Positions 1 to 7,820 of a stretch of DNA of 34,740 nucleotides are shown here, piece after piece. The position numbers and the translations under genes are program-made. Source of the stretch: an uncultured Clostridia bacterium (GTDB lineage: Bacteria > Bacillota > Clostridia > Oscillospirales > Ruminococcaceae); contig CALXIC010000236.1 of the NCBI GenBank assembly GCA_944388265.1, positions 1 through 34,740 on the forward strand, given 5' to 3'. The notes under the pieces are model-generated. The model did not search any database and was not told where the DNA came from. It saw only the letters and a program-made list of their open reading frames with translations. The first letter of the stretch is position 1; each line of letters opens with the position of its first letter.

Positions 1-363
1 GAGTTGATTCAGTCTGTGGGCGGCATCGATTTACAGCTGTTGGGGCTGGGTTACGACGGCCACATCGGCTTCAACGAACCGGCGGGCGCGTTTGAAAAGA
101 CCACTCACCTCGTCGATCTCGACCCGAGCACCATCGAAGCCAATGCGCGCTTCTTCGCTTCGGCCGACGATGTGCCGAAACAGGCGCTCACCATGGGGAT
201 CAAATCGATCATGCAGGCGAAAAAAATCCTCCTCATCGTGTCCGGTGAGGACAAGCGCGACATCCTGCACAAAGCACTCTACGGACCGGTCACCCCGCAG
301 ATTCCGGCCTCCATTTTGCAGCTGCATCCGAATCTGACGGTCGTCGCGGCAAACGCATTATAA
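1..363 (+). CDS. nagB: Glucosamine-6-phosphate deaminase, C-terminal part (5' end outside window)
   Basis: NagB converts glucosamine-6-phosphate to fructose-6-phosphate and ammonia in the cytoplasm, the last step of amino-sugar catabolism. The frame is open from base 1 and ends with TAA at 361-363, leaving 120 residues, about half of the usual 240-260. Visible is the family motif GLGYDGHIGFNEP, which carries active-site Asp/His/Glu residues, followed by the region KQALTMGIKSIMQAKKILLIVSG that is typical of the NagB C-terminal half. nagA follows 68 bp downstream on the same strand, so the two enzymes probably form an operon with a partial terminator between them. No start can be given because the gene begins upstream of the window. 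Confidence 0.95.
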   Translation, partial: ELIQSVGGIDLQLLGLGYDGHIGFNEPAGAFEKTTHLVDLDPSTIEANARFFASADDVPKQALTMGIKSIMQAKKILLIVSGEDKRDILHKALYGPVTPQIPASILQLHPNLTVVAANAL

Positions 364-375
364 GTGGACCCATCC

Positions 376-415
376 GGGCAGCCCGGCGGTACGCCCGCTG
401 GGCTGTCCTTTTTTT
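376..415 (+). terminator. Hairpin plus T-tract between nagB and nagA
   Basis: An 11-bp G+C-rich stem (CAGCCCGGCGG paired with CCGCTGGGCTG, one G-T pair, extendable by three outer pairs) with a short TACG-type loop is followed by seven T. It looks like an intrinsic terminator. Because nagA starts only 16 bp later with no clear promoter of its own, it may act as a partial terminator that lowers nagA relative to nagB. Confidence 0.75.
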
Positions 416-431
416 CGAAAGGAGAAGACCG

Positions 432-1553
432 ATGATTATCAAACAGGCTCTGGTATTCTTAAACGGGGAGTTTACGAAAACCGACGTGCGCGTGGAAAAC
501 GGCGTCATCGCCGAAGTTGGCACACTGGAAGCCACCGGCGACGTCGCCGACGGGGAAGGCAAACTCCTGCTCCCCGGACTACTCGAAATCCACTCCCACG
601 GCTGTGTGGGCGAAGATTTTTCCACATCGGACGAAAAAGGTGTGGAAAAGATGCGCCGCTATTACCTCGAAAACGGCATCACCTCGGTACTTGCCACCAC
701 CATGACGGAAGAACCCGGCCGCCTGCGCCGCGCGATGGAAACGATTGACCGCGCAGCCAAAGGAACAAGCGAAGGCTGCCGCATTTTGGGCATCAACATG
801 GAAGGCCCGTTCCTCTCGCCCGCCAAAAAAGGCGCGCACGACGAACAGTATCTGAAAGCGCCCTCCGCCGAACTCTTGGAAGAGCTCGACGCCCTCTCCG
901 GCCACCGCATCAAACTGGTGGATCTGGCGCCCGAACTGCCGGGCGGGATGGACTTCATCCGTCAATATGCGGGGAAAAAGGTGCTCTCCCTGGCGCATAC
1001 CGGCATCGGCTACGACGAAGCGATTGCCGCGTTTGACGCCGGCGCCAACCACGTCACCCATCTGTTCAACGCGATGAACGACCCCAAACACCGCGAACCG
1101 GGCATTGTGGGCGCGGTGTGCGACCGCGAAAACGTCTTTGCCGAATTCATCTGCGACGGCATCCACAACCACCCGTCCATCATCCGCATGATGTTTGCCG
1201 TCTGCCCGGAAAAGCTGGTGCTGATCTCCGATTCGATGAGCGCCTGCGGCATGCCGGACGGTGACTATGAGCTGGGCGGTTTGGCCGTCACCGTCCAAAA
1301 CGGCAAAGCCACCTTAAGGGACGGCACCATCGCCGGCAGTGCGGTCAACGTCTTCACCTGCATGAAGCGCGCCGTCTCCTTCGGCGTACCGCTCGAACAG
1401 GCGGTTGCGGCGGCCACCCAAAACCCCGCGAACAGCATCGGCGTTTCGGATCAGTACGGCGTGATCCGTCCGGGTGCGGCGGCGGATTTGCTGCTCACCA
1501 CCCCCGATCTTGCCCTTTGCCAGGTATGGCTTGGTGGTGTCCCGCAAAAATAA
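432..1553 (+). CDS. nagA: N-acetylglucosamine-6-phosphate deacetylase
   Basis: NagA removes acetate from N-acetylglucosamine-6-phosphate, making the glucosamine-6-phosphate that NagB uses. The 373-residue length fits the amidohydrolase-superfamily enzyme. Visible features are the barrel-entry metal motif EIHSHG, the metal-binding Glu in GINMEGPFLSPAKKGAH, the two histidine motifs SLAHTGIGYDEA and NHVTHLFNAMN, the substrate-site histidine in CDGIHNHP, and the catalytic Asp in ISDSMSACGMPDG. The ATG has a good AGGAG about 8 bases upstream. It lies directly behind nagB and ends at a strong terminator. The role is salvage of GlcNAc from peptidoglycan or host glycans; the source is inferred. Confidence 0.96.
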   Translation: MIIKQALVFLNGEFTKTDVRVENGVIAEVGTLEATGDVADGEGKLLLPGLLEIHSHGCVGEDFSTSDEKGVEKMRRYYLENGITSVLATTMTEEPGRLRRAMETIDRAAKGTSEGCRILGINMEGPFLSPAKKGAHDEQYLKAPSAELLEELDALSGHRIKLVDLAPELPGGMDFIRQYAGKKVLSLAHTGIGYDEAIAAFDAGANHVTHLFNAMNDPKHREPGIVGAVCDRENVFAEFICDGIHNHPSIIRMMFAVCPEKLVLISDSMSACGMPDGDYELGGLAVTVQNGKATLRDGTIAGSAVNVFTCMKRAVSFGVPLEQAVAAATQNPANSIGVSDQYGVIRPGAAADLLLTTPDLALCQVWLGGVPQK

Positions 1554-1558
1554 CCAAC

Positions 1559-1591
1559 AAAAAATGCTTCCCCGCGGGGAAGCATTTTTTT
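1559..1591. terminator. Bidirectional terminator between convergent nagA and the MATE gene
   Basis: A perfect 22-bp palindrome, ATGCTTCCCCG followed by its mirror, is flanked by A on the left and T on the right. It therefore gives a hairpin plus U-tract in both directions. It ends nagA (+), and it can also end the MATE gene (-), whose stop codon is at 1593. Confidence 0.93.
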
Positions 1592-1592
1592 G

Positions 1593-2936
1593 TCAAGCGC
1601 GAAGGGCGGGTTCTTTCCTGCGCAGCCAGAAGAAGTATACGATGTTGATGACAATCCCGAAAATGGTCGCAATGGGTGCTGCAAGCCCGATCATCGTCAG
1701 GCTCGCGTCGGGCTGGATGCTCATCACATAGGACACCGGCAGACGCACCAAAAAGGTCTGCGCCAGCCCCTGCACCATGACGAACACCGTTTTGCTGTGA
1801 CCGTTGTAGTAGCCGATGAAGCTGAAGAGCACGCTGGTGACGAGCGCTTCGAGACAGAAGCCCCGCAGATATTCAAACGAGCGCGCAATAACCGCCGGGT
1901 CGGTGGAGAAAATGCTGCTGATGACGTCCCCGAAGAAGAAGACGAGCACCATCACGACCACCCCGATGCAGGCGCCGATGCCCATGCCGGTAAACATCGC
2001 ATGGCGGGCGCGGTCCTCCCGTCTTGCGCCGACGTTTTGCGCGACAAAGGACGCCATCGACTGCATCAAGGCGCTGGGAATGAGCATGACAAAGCTCACG
2101 AGCTTGTTGGCAACGCCGTATCCCGACGACGCACCGATCCCCAAACGGTTGATGAAGGCGCAAAGCGCCAAAAAGGAAAGCTGGGTGAGCACTTCCTGAA
2201 TGGCAATCGGGGAGCCGACCACCAAAAAGCGCCGCACTTCCACGCTCCAGCGGATATCTTTGACGGACATCGCAAAGGGCAGCGGCTGACGGGCGATGAT
2301 CCAAAGCGAGAGCACCACGCTCACCGCCTGCGCCAGCACCGTTGCCAGCGCGGCACCCGCCACGTTCATATTCAGCACCGCCACGAAAAACAGGTCCCCG
2401 ACGATGTTGGTGGCACAGGCAATCGCCACAAAGATGAGCGGCAGTCGGGAGTTTCCCATGCCGCGGAAGATACTGCTGATGAGGTTGTAGGCGATGATGA
2501 ACAAAATCCCGCCGCCGCAGATGCGGATGTAGGTGACGGTATGGTCAAACGCCTCCTCGGGTGCCTGCATCCAGCGCGCAAACACCGGCGCAAAGCCCAA
2601 AAGCAGCACCATCAGCACCACACCGGTGATGGCAAAAAAGAAGATCGCGCCGCCGATGATCTTACCCACCCGCTCGGGGTGATTTTCTCCCAGATAGCGC
2701 CCGATGAGCACGGTAATGCCCATCGCCAAACCGGTGATGGTAAAGGTCACCAGATTCATCACAATGCTCCCGGTGGAAACGCCGGAGATCCCCTCCGTCG
2801 TACCGAAACGGCCCACCACTAAAATATCCACCGCGCCGTACATCGCCTGTAAAATCAGCGCGCCCAAAATCGGAAACATGAAGCGAATGAGCTTTTTCGC
2901 AATGCTCCCTTCGGTAAAATTGTTGGTTGAACTCAT
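1593..2936 (-). CDS. MATE family multidrug/solute exporter
   Basis: This 447-residue polytopic membrane protein has the repeated 6+6 helix organisation of MATE (MatE/NorM/DinF) transporters, which export cationic drugs or metabolites in exchange for Na+ or H+. Diagnostic stretches are the N-terminal GSIAKKLIRFMFPILGALILQAMYGAVDILVVGRF, whose length, mid-helix Pro and VDILVVGRFG motif are typical, the repeat-related IAIQEVLTQLSFLALCAFINRLG in the second half, and SFVAQNVGARREDRAR after it. The ATG at 2936 is preceded by a weak AGGCAGGTG ribosome-binding site. The gene has its own near-consensus promoter and shares the terminator with nagA. The substrate cannot be told from sequence. Confidence 0.93.
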   Translation of the reverse strand: MSSTNNFTEGSIAKKLIRFMFPILGALILQAMYGAVDILVVGRFGTTEGISGVSTGSIVMNLVTFTITGLAMGITVLIGRYLGENHPERVGKIIGGAIFFFAITGVVLMVLLLGFAPVFARWMQAPEEAFDHTVTYIRICGGGILFIIAYNLISSIFRGMGNSRLPLIFVAIACATNIVGDLFFVAVLNMNVAGAALATVLAQAVSVVLSLWIIARQPLPFAMSVKDIRWSVEVRRFLVVGSPIAIQEVLTQLSFLALCAFINRLGIGASSGYGVANKLVSFVMLIPSALMQSMASFVAQNVGARREDRARHAMFTGMGIGACIGVVVMVLVFFFGDVISSIFSTDPAVIARSFEYLRGFCLEALVTSVLFSFIGYYNGHSKTVFVMVQGLAQTFLVRLPVSYVMSIQPDASLTMIGLAAPIATIFGIVINIVYFFWLRRKEPALRA

Positions 2937-2990
2937 CTGTACTGCACCTGCCTTTTTTCATTTATTCATTTAATGGTTATAACGTTAAGT

Positions 2991-3020
2991 ATTATAGCAA
3001 AGGGGCGGGCACACTGTCAA
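2991..3020 (-). promoter_or_regulatory. Near-consensus sigma-A promoter of the MATE gene
   Basis: On the minus strand TTGACA (3020-3015), an 18-bp spacer and TGCTATAAT (extended -10; TATAAT at 2996-2991) lie 55 bp upstream of the MATE start. An 8-bp palindrome TAACGTTA (2980-2987) covers the expected transcription start. Confidence 0.85.
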
Positions 3021-3041
3021 GAACGCCGGCGAAAAAGAACG

Positions 3042-3067
3042 AAAAAACCCGCCGAAAACGGCGGGTT
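3042..3067 (-). terminator. Terminator of the PAP2 phosphatase gene
   Basis: Read on the minus strand, AAACCCGCC and GGCGGGTTT form a 9-bp stem around GTTTTC. A run of T follows, just after the stop codon at 3079. Confidence 0.9.
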
Positions 3068-3078
3068 TCCGAACAGGG

Positions 3079-3735
3079 TTATGCTTTCTGACGAATCTGT
3101 TCGTGCGAAGGATTTTTGGTGCGTCTGATGCTGTAAACGACCTGATAGAGCAAAAACGCGAGCACCGCAGCGCCGATCACATCGGCGGCGGAATGCTGTT
3201 TTAAAAAGACGGTCGACAGACAAATCGAAACGGCCAGCACCAGCGACAAGCCGCACACCACGCGGTTTTTGCCGAGCGTGTCGCTGCGGGCAATCGCCAA
3301 ATGGGTGGCGATGGAGTTGAAGACATGAATGCTGGGGAAGACGTTGGTGCAGGTGTCGATGGTGTAAAGTTCTGCCACCAGATGGGTGAAGATGTTCTGA
3401 TCCCCATAAAAACCGGGGCGCAGGTCGGTGCCGTTGGGGTACACCGTACAGATCAACAGTGCAATCGACATCCCGGCAAAGAGCATCCCGCAGCAGCGGT
3501 AATAGGCTCGTTTGTCGCGGAAAAAGAAATAGAGCACCGTCCCCGCCACATAGAAAAACCACAACAGATAGGGGATGATGAAATATTCGCAAAACGGGAT
3601 CACATCATCGAGCGGAATGTGCATCACATGAAAATTACTGCGGACATTTTCTTCCAGCCAGGTAAACCAGGCAAAATAGATAAACATATACGAAAGGATC
3701 CAAACGTGCCCGTAACGGCGCAGCAGTTCTTTCAC
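3079..3735 (-). CDS. PAP2/inositol-phosphotransferase-like membrane phosphatase
   Basis: This is a 218-residue integral membrane protein with about six hydrophobic segments. It carries the PAP2 catalytic signatures: DLRP near residue 104 (motif 1), FPSIH at 133-137 (motif 2, PSxH), and ST-x5-H-x3-D at 174-185 (motif 3, where the usual SR is ST, as in the Aur1-like branch). Members dephosphorylate lipid phosphates or transfer phospho-headgroups at the membrane outer face. The start is GTG at 3735, supported by AGGAG 8 bases upstream. It has its own promoter and terminator, so it is a single-gene unit. The lipid substrate is unknown. Confidence 0.85.
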   Translation of the reverse strand: MKELLRRYGHVWILSYMFIYFAWFTWLEENVRSNFHVMHIPLDDVIPFCEYFIIPYLLWFFYVAGTVLYFFFRDKRAYYRCCGMLFAGMSIALLICTVYPNGTDLRPGFYGDQNIFTHLVAELYTIDTCTNVFPSIHVFNSIATHLAIARSDTLGKNRVVCGLSLVLAVSICLSTVFLKQHSAADVIGAAVLAFLLYQVVYSIRRTKNPSHEQIRQKA

Positions 3736-3771
3736 AATCGTTTCTCCTTTCCGTCCAATTACTGTGACTAT

Positions 3772-3800
3772 ATTATAACAAAATGGTTACATTCCCGCAA
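3772..3800 (-). promoter_or_regulatory. Promoter of the PAP2 gene (extended -10)
   Basis: On the minus strand TTGCGG (3800-3795) is followed by a 17-bp spacer and TATAAT (3777-3772). The TG of an extended -10 element (TGTTATAAT) compensates for the weak -35. Confidence 0.7.
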
Positions 3801-3895
3801 TGTGTTTTCATGAGAAATCTATGAAGATTTGTTAAGGAAGTTGTGAAAAACACCAAAAATCCAAGCCCGCTTTTGCCTTTCCTGCTCTCCAAAAG

Positions 3896-3926
3896 AATTG
3901 CCCGGCGCTTTTGGCGCCGGGCAATT
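3896..3926 (-). terminator. Terminator of the four-gene operon ending with the methyltransferase
   Basis: A perfect 13-bp stem AATTGCCCGGCGC / GCGCCGGGCAATT with a 5-base loop lies 11 bp beyond the methyltransferase stop (3938). The minus-strand U-tract (CTTTT) is short, but the stem is very stable. Confidence 0.85.
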
Positions 3927-3937
3927 TTGCTTTCTCT

Positions 3938-4582
3938 TTACTTTTTCGCCTTCAGCAGAATGGTCCATCCCTTTTGCCACAGCACCTGGATGTCGGTAAA
4001 ACCGCCCCGCCTGAGCCATTCCATTTCATGTTCGAGGGTGTGGGGGGTATCCAGATGATAATAGCGGGAAGCATCCGTTTCCTGTAAAAGATTTCGTTCA
4101 TATTCCTCCCGGCAGGCCTTTTCGTACGCCTCATCCGGTGCAAAATAGTCGCACTCCACAAAATACCCGTCCGGTGTGAGCGCACGAAACACCTTTTGGT
4201 AGAGTGCGGTTTTCTGTTCGCCGGTAAAGTGATGCAGCGATTCCACCGAAACGGCGGCATCAAAGCACCCTTCCCCCAACGGACAGGTGAGGTAATCCTC
4301 CAGCCGGATGACCACCCCGCGGTCGGGAAATTTTTGAAGCAGGGCGTTGGTCATCCCTTCGGACAGGTCGATGCCGGTCACCTTCATCGACGGGATGCGC
4401 GCAAAAAGCGGTTCCAGCTCGAGCCCGGTGCCGCAGCCCAAATCCAACAGCCGCAGCCCCTCCATCGGCGCAAAGCACGCGGCGGTTTGGGCATAGAGTT
4501 CGTCCCCGCCGTCCACTTCGGTGCGCATGTGTTCGTCGTATTCCGCCACCCGGCGGTCAAAAAACGCGGCCATTTCTTCCAT
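3938..4582 (-). CDS. Class I SAM-dependent methyltransferase
   Basis: The Rossmann-fold methyltransferase has motif I LLDLGCGTGLELEPL near residues 45-59, the acidic end of strand 2 in VTGIDLSEGM, strand-4 FDAAVSVESLHHF, and the later ALTPDGYFVECDYFAPDEAYE. The closest general type is the UbiE/small-molecule methyltransferase fold; the substrate is unknown. I place the start at ATG 4582 (MEEMAAFF) because GAGGAG lies 8 bases upstream. An in-frame GTG at 4591 touches that ribosome-binding site and is unlikely. It is the last gene of the operon, 38 bp after the patatin gene. Confidence 0.85.
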   Translation of the reverse strand: MEEMAAFFDRRVAEYDEHMRTEVDGGDELYAQTAACFAPMEGLRLLDLGCGTGLELEPLFARIPSMKVTGIDLSEGMTNALLQKFPDRGVVIRLEDYLTCPLGEGCFDAAVSVESLHHFTGEQKTALYQKVFRALTPDGYFVECDYFAPDEAYEKACREEYERNLLQETDASRYYHLDTPHTLEHEMEWLRRGGFTDIQVLWQKGWTILLKAKK

Positions 4583-4620
4583 TTGTTTCACTCCTCAAAG
4601 CCTTTTCGGCTGGTCCATTT

Positions 4621-5487
4621 TTACGGCTTTGCAAGCTCCTCCTGCCCGACAAAGGACAAGATTTCCGCCAGCCGTTCTTCTGCGACCTGACGGCCCAGAT
4701 GATACGCCGCCAGGAGTTTGTTTGAATCGTGTTCCACCGAACCCACTTCGAGCGCATAGGGCGGCCGAATGACCAGGGTTTTTCCTTGTTTTTCCTGTTC
4801 TTCGAGGTAGGCGGTGGTGTTGTTGTAGTGGTGGTGCCGCAGCGCGATGGCATTGATCAGTTTCGGATAGCGCGCATACCGCGCTTTCATGAGCGGCAGG
4901 TAGGCGTTTCGCTGTTTGACAAAGCCCTTCGGCTGGGTCAACACCACGACGTTGTGATGATATCCCAATTTTTCAAAGGCGCGCACCGGGATGGAATCGC
5001 TCATCCCGCCGTCGAGCATGCGGTGCCCGTCCACCGAAACGATGCGCGACACCAGCGGCATCGACGCCGACGCCCGAAACCACTGCAATTCCTGGTCGTC
5101 CCCCGTCGTGCTCTGATAATAAATCGGCCGTCCGGTTTCAACGTCGGTGCAGACGACGAAAAATTCCATCGGGTTTTTCTGATAGGTTTCGCGGTCAAAC
5201 GGGTCGAGGGTGTCGGGAATGTCGTGATAACAAAACCGTTCGCCGTAGAGATCGCCGGTCGTCAAAAGGGAACGAAAGCTCGCATAATGCGGGTCGTTGC
5301 AAAAACGCAGATTGTAGCGGATCGCGCGGCCGGGCTGCTTGGATTTGTAGTTGCAGCCAAACACCGCCCCGGCGGACACGCCGATGGCGCCGTCAAACAC
5401 CACGCCTTTTTCCAGCAGCACATCCGTCACCCCGCAGGTGAACATGCCGCGCATCGCGCCGCCTTCCAGTACCAAACCGTTTTTCAT
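4621..5487 (-). CDS. Patatin-like phospholipase
   Basis: This 288-residue cytoplasmic Ser-Asp dyad acyl hydrolase is of the YjjU/RssA type. It begins with the oxyanion-hole motif LEGGAMRGMFTCGV (residues 7-20), followed by the nucleophile elbow GVSAG (Ser38) and the catalytic Asp in LDGGMSDSIP (Asp159). The start chosen is ATG 5487, which overlaps the TGA of the preceding GNAT gene (ATGA) and has AAGGAT upstream. A longer in-frame reading from 5532 would add 15 residues without patatin character. Substrates are probably membrane phospholipids or other acyl esters; this is family knowledge, and the specificity is not visible. Confidence 0.9.
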   Translation of the reverse strand: MKNGLVLEGGAMRGMFTCGVTDVLLEKGVVFDGAIGVSAGAVFGCNYKSKQPGRAIRYNLRFCNDPHYASFRSLLTTGDLYGERFCYHDIPDTLDPFDRETYQKNPMEFFVVCTDVETGRPIYYQSTTGDDQELQWFRASASMPLVSRIVSVDGHRMLDGGMSDSIPVRAFEKLGYHHNVVVLTQPKGFVKQRNAYLPLMKARYARYPKLINAIALRHHHYNNTTAYLEEQEKQGKTLVIRPPYALEVGSVEHDSNKLLAAYHLGRQVAEERLAEILSFVGQEELAKP

Positions 5488-5966
5488 TGGACATCCTTCT
5501 TTCCATCTTCCAGCCAAAAGCGGTAGATGCATTTTCTCCGCTCGCCTTTTTCGTACATATCGTTGTCCTTTGGTAACTCCTCCACCGCTTCAAGCACGCC
5601 GCCCGCCCGTTCGCAGGTTTTGCGGGAGGCGATGTTTTCGGGATTGCAGGTGATCCAAAGGAACGAAAATCCATGCTGTTTTGCCAGCAAACACAAGAGT
5701 GTTACCGCACGCGCCGCATAGTGATGCCCGCGGTACGCTTCATACACCTCATAGCCGATGTGTCCGCCGTAGTAAAGATTTCGATTTTGCCCGATGCGCA
5801 GATCGCAGATCCCGGCCACTTCGCCGCCGGGCAGGCAGATCGCAAAGTGATAGGTGGGCACCCACCCCGTCACCGGATCGGCGGGCACGGTGTGGGTGAG
5901 CTGAAGCGACACCACCCCGTCATCGAGTACCGGGAATTCCCCCGGCAAAAACAAGGTTTCGATCAA
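5484..5966 (-). CDS. GNAT family N-acetyltransferase
   Basis: The 160-residue protein resembles RimJ/RimL-type acetyltransferases. It has GGHIGYEVYEAYRGHHYAARAV, matching the strand-4 and acetyl-CoA pyrophosphate-binding region (R/Q-x-x-G-x-G/A, here RGHHYA), then FLWITCNPENIASRKTCERAGG, the typical N-x-x-S-x-x-x-x-x-x-x-G ending. The start is TTG at 5966: it overlaps the TGA of the upstream hydrolase (TTGA) and has GGAGG 10 bases before it. The stop overlaps the next gene by four bases, so translational coupling is likely. The acceptor is unknown. Confidence 0.85.
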   Translation of the reverse strand: MIETLFLPGEFPVLDDGVVSLQLTHTVPADPVTGWVPTYHFAICLPGGEVAGICDLRIGQNRNLYYGGHIGYEVYEAYRGHHYAARAVTLLCLLAKQHGFSFLWITCNPENIASRKTCERAGGVLEAVEELPKDNDMYEKGERRKCIYRFWLEDGKKDVQ

Positions 5967-6763
5967 AGGGACAGCACCTCCAGATCATCCGGCACCCAGA
6001 TGCCGCCGTCAAACACCTGCCGTCCCTCGGCGGTGTAGCGCGCGCGGCGGTGGGGAAGATCGGTGTCCTCGGTGTGGTAGAGCACGACATTTTCCACCCC
6101 AAGTTTTGCGGCAAGTGCGCAGGCGTCCTTCGCCGTGGAATGGTGCTTTTCATAGGGATGGAAGCGGTCCGCTTCCTCGAACAAGCAAAACGCTTCGTGC
6201 AGAAGCCATTTGCTGCCCTTGGCGTAACGCTCCGCATGGGGCGGGCAGGGTTCATCCCCGCAGCAGGTGAGTGTTTCGCCGGGAGCCAGCTCCATCGAAA
6301 AGCCGTACTGCATTTCCTTGGTGGACTGCAAATCAAAAAAGGTGATGTCATGACCGATGATGCTGCACGTTTCCCCGTCGTTTACGGCAATGAGGCGGAT
6401 GCGGTCGTGCAGTACACGGCATTGCTTTTCGGTAAACAGCAGCCGGCAGAGCGCTTCGATGGTCTGCATCAAGGGCGCGTGGCCGTAGATCGAAAGCGTG
6501 CCCTCATATTTACCGGCATTCATCGACTGCGTCACCATTCGAAGCATCCACAAAATCCCCGTCAGGTGATCCAAATGCTTGTGGGTCACGACGATGTCGT
6601 GCAGATCCATCCACGAAATGCCCGCGCGTTTGAGCTGGGTGAGCAGGGTACTGCCGCCCCCGCCGTCCACCAACAGCATGCGGTCTTCGTCTTTTAAAAT
6701 AAAACAGGTGTTGTAGCATTTGGTCACAACGGCGTGACCCGTTCCCAGCAGAATGAGTTCCAT
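5963..6763 (-). CDS. Metallo-beta-lactamase fold hydrolase (RNase Z/ElaC-like)
   Basis: The 266-residue protein starts MELILLGTGHAVVTKCYNTCF, the typical first strand of RNase Z-like MBL proteins. It carries the zinc motif HKHLDHLTG (H-x-H-x-D-H), a second metal histidine in LHEAFCL, DRFHPYEKHHST, and the distal histidine in VVLYHTEDTDL. It may be a tRNA 3' processing enzyme relative or a phosphodiesterase/arylsulfatase-like hydrolase; the exosite arm of true RNase Z is not evident. ATG 6763 has AAGGAG 7 bases upstream. It is the first gene of a four-gene operon driven by a recognisable promoter. Confidence 0.85.
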   Translation of the reverse strand: MELILLGTGHAVVTKCYNTCFILKDEDRMLLVDGGGGSTLLTQLKRAGISWMDLHDIVVTHKHLDHLTGILWMLRMVTQSMNAGKYEGTLSIYGHAPLMQTIEALCRLLFTEKQCRVLHDRIRLIAVNDGETCSIIGHDITFFDLQSTKEMQYGFSMELAPGETLTCCGDEPCPPHAERYAKGSKWLLHEAFCLFEEADRFHPYEKHHSTAKDACALAAKLGVENVVLYHTEDTDLPHRRARYTAEGRQVFDGGIWVPDDLEVLSL

Positions 6764-6795
6764 GGTGCTTCTCCTTTTTTGCAGTTGCTGGTTTT

Positions 6796-6824
6796 ATTGT
6801 AGCACCATCGACATAAAATAACAA
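6796..6824 (-). promoter_or_regulatory. Promoter of the MBL-GNAT-patatin-methyltransferase operon
   Basis: The minus strand reads TTGTTA (6824-6819), a 17-bp spacer and TACAAT (6801-6796) with an extended -10 TG (TGCTACAAT), 33 bp before the first start codon. Confidence 0.7.
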
Positions 6825-6840
6825 CAGAAGATTTGCGCCG

Positions 6841-7686
6841 TTAAAAGGCGGAATCGGGCGCAAACTGCCGCCCGGTGACGTCGATGTTTTCGGAATTGGG
6901 ATAGATGAGTTCCCCCACCGGCACAAAGGAATAGCCCATCGCTTCGATTTCGTCGATGAGGGTGGGAAGTGCGGCGGCGGTGTAATCGGTGCCGCTGTGA
7001 AAGAGCAAAATATCGCCGTAGGTCAAATTGGGGAGGATGCGCTCCTCCATTTCCGGCAGGGTGAGGCTTTTCCAGTCGAGGCTGTCGACGCTCCACTGAA
7101 TCACCTCATACCCCAAATCGCGGGCGGTGTCCACCGCCAAATTGTTGTAAGCCCCCGACGGACAGCGAAAGAGGGTGGGGCGCTCGCCGGTAATGGCTTC
7201 GATCTTGTCGGAACAGCCTTCGATCTCCGCTTCGATGCCCGCTGCATCCAGAGTAGTCAGATCGGCGTGGGTGTCGGAATGATTGGCCAGTTCATGGCCG
7301 CGTTCGTCAATTTCCTCCACCACGTCGGGATAGCGGTCGACAAAACTGCCCACAAAAAAGAAGGTGGCTTTCACCCCCGCGTCGTCCAGCGCATCGAGCA
7401 GGGCGGGCATGTCGCTGCTGCCCCAGGCGCAGTTGATGCCCAAAGAAATCCGTTTTTGCTGGTCTTCGGTCTCCACCGAATAGATGGGCAGACTTTTGTC
7501 GGATGCCGCCGCGTGCAGTGCCAGCTGCTGGGTGCCGAAAATGCCGGCGGTGATGGTGGCTGCCACCAGCAAAATCAAGAGTGACAACTGCCGTCCGGTA
7601 ATGTTATAATAGAGAAAACCATCGTTTTCCCGTGTTTGCTGCGTGCCGCGCAGCTTTTGTTTGATGGCTTGCCAAGAATGGTTCAT
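6841..7686 (-). CDS. Membrane-anchored polysaccharide deacetylase, PdaB-like (NodB homology)
   Basis: The 281-residue protein has a cytoplasmic N-terminus, one transmembrane segment (LSLLILLVAATITAGIF, about 34-50) and an extracellular NodB domain. The domain shows motif 2 NHSDTHADL (H-S-x-x-x-H), motif 3 RCPSGAYNN, motif 4 DSLDWKSLT and motif 5 ILLFHSG. Motif 1, usually TFDDG with the catalytic Asp, reads GINCAWGS, as in the sporulation PdaB subfamily where Asp is replaced. It probably acts on peptidoglycan or another wall glycan, but catalytic competence is uncertain. ATG 7686 is chosen because GGGAGGA lies 6 bases upstream; an in-frame extension to 7761 lacks such a site. Confidence 0.87.
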   Translation of the reverse strand: MNHSWQAIKQKLRGTQQTRENDGFLYYNITGRQLSLLILLVAATITAGIFGTQQLALHAAASDKSLPIYSVETEDQQKRISLGINCAWGSSDMPALLDALDDAGVKATFFFVGSFVDRYPDVVEEIDERGHELANHSDTHADLTTLDAAGIEAEIEGCSDKIEAITGERPTLFRCPSGAYNNLAVDTARDLGYEVIQWSVDSLDWKSLTLPEMEERILPNLTYGDILLFHSGTDYTAAALPTLIDEIEAMGYSFVPVGELIYPNSENIDVTGRQFAPDSAF

Positions 7687-7820
7687 CGTCTTCCTCCCAT
7701 GCGGTTTGTCCCATTGTATGAGAAAACCGAAAGAGAAAGAACCGAAACCCACTTCTTTCACCGCCCCTGTGCCGCAGCGGGGGAAACCTGGTGCCTTCTG
7801 CGGCAGGATTGGAGAGTGTC

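Noticed and set aside
1590-2822. Open frame of 410 codons on the plus strand opposite the MATE gene.
   Set aside because: The product is rich in His, Asp and Arg, as expected for the complement of a membrane-protein gene. The MATE frame explains the region, including promoter and terminator.
4589-4591. GTG at 4591 as start of the methyltransferase.
   Set aside because: It overlaps the GAGGAG ribosome-binding site; ATG 4582 has correct spacing.
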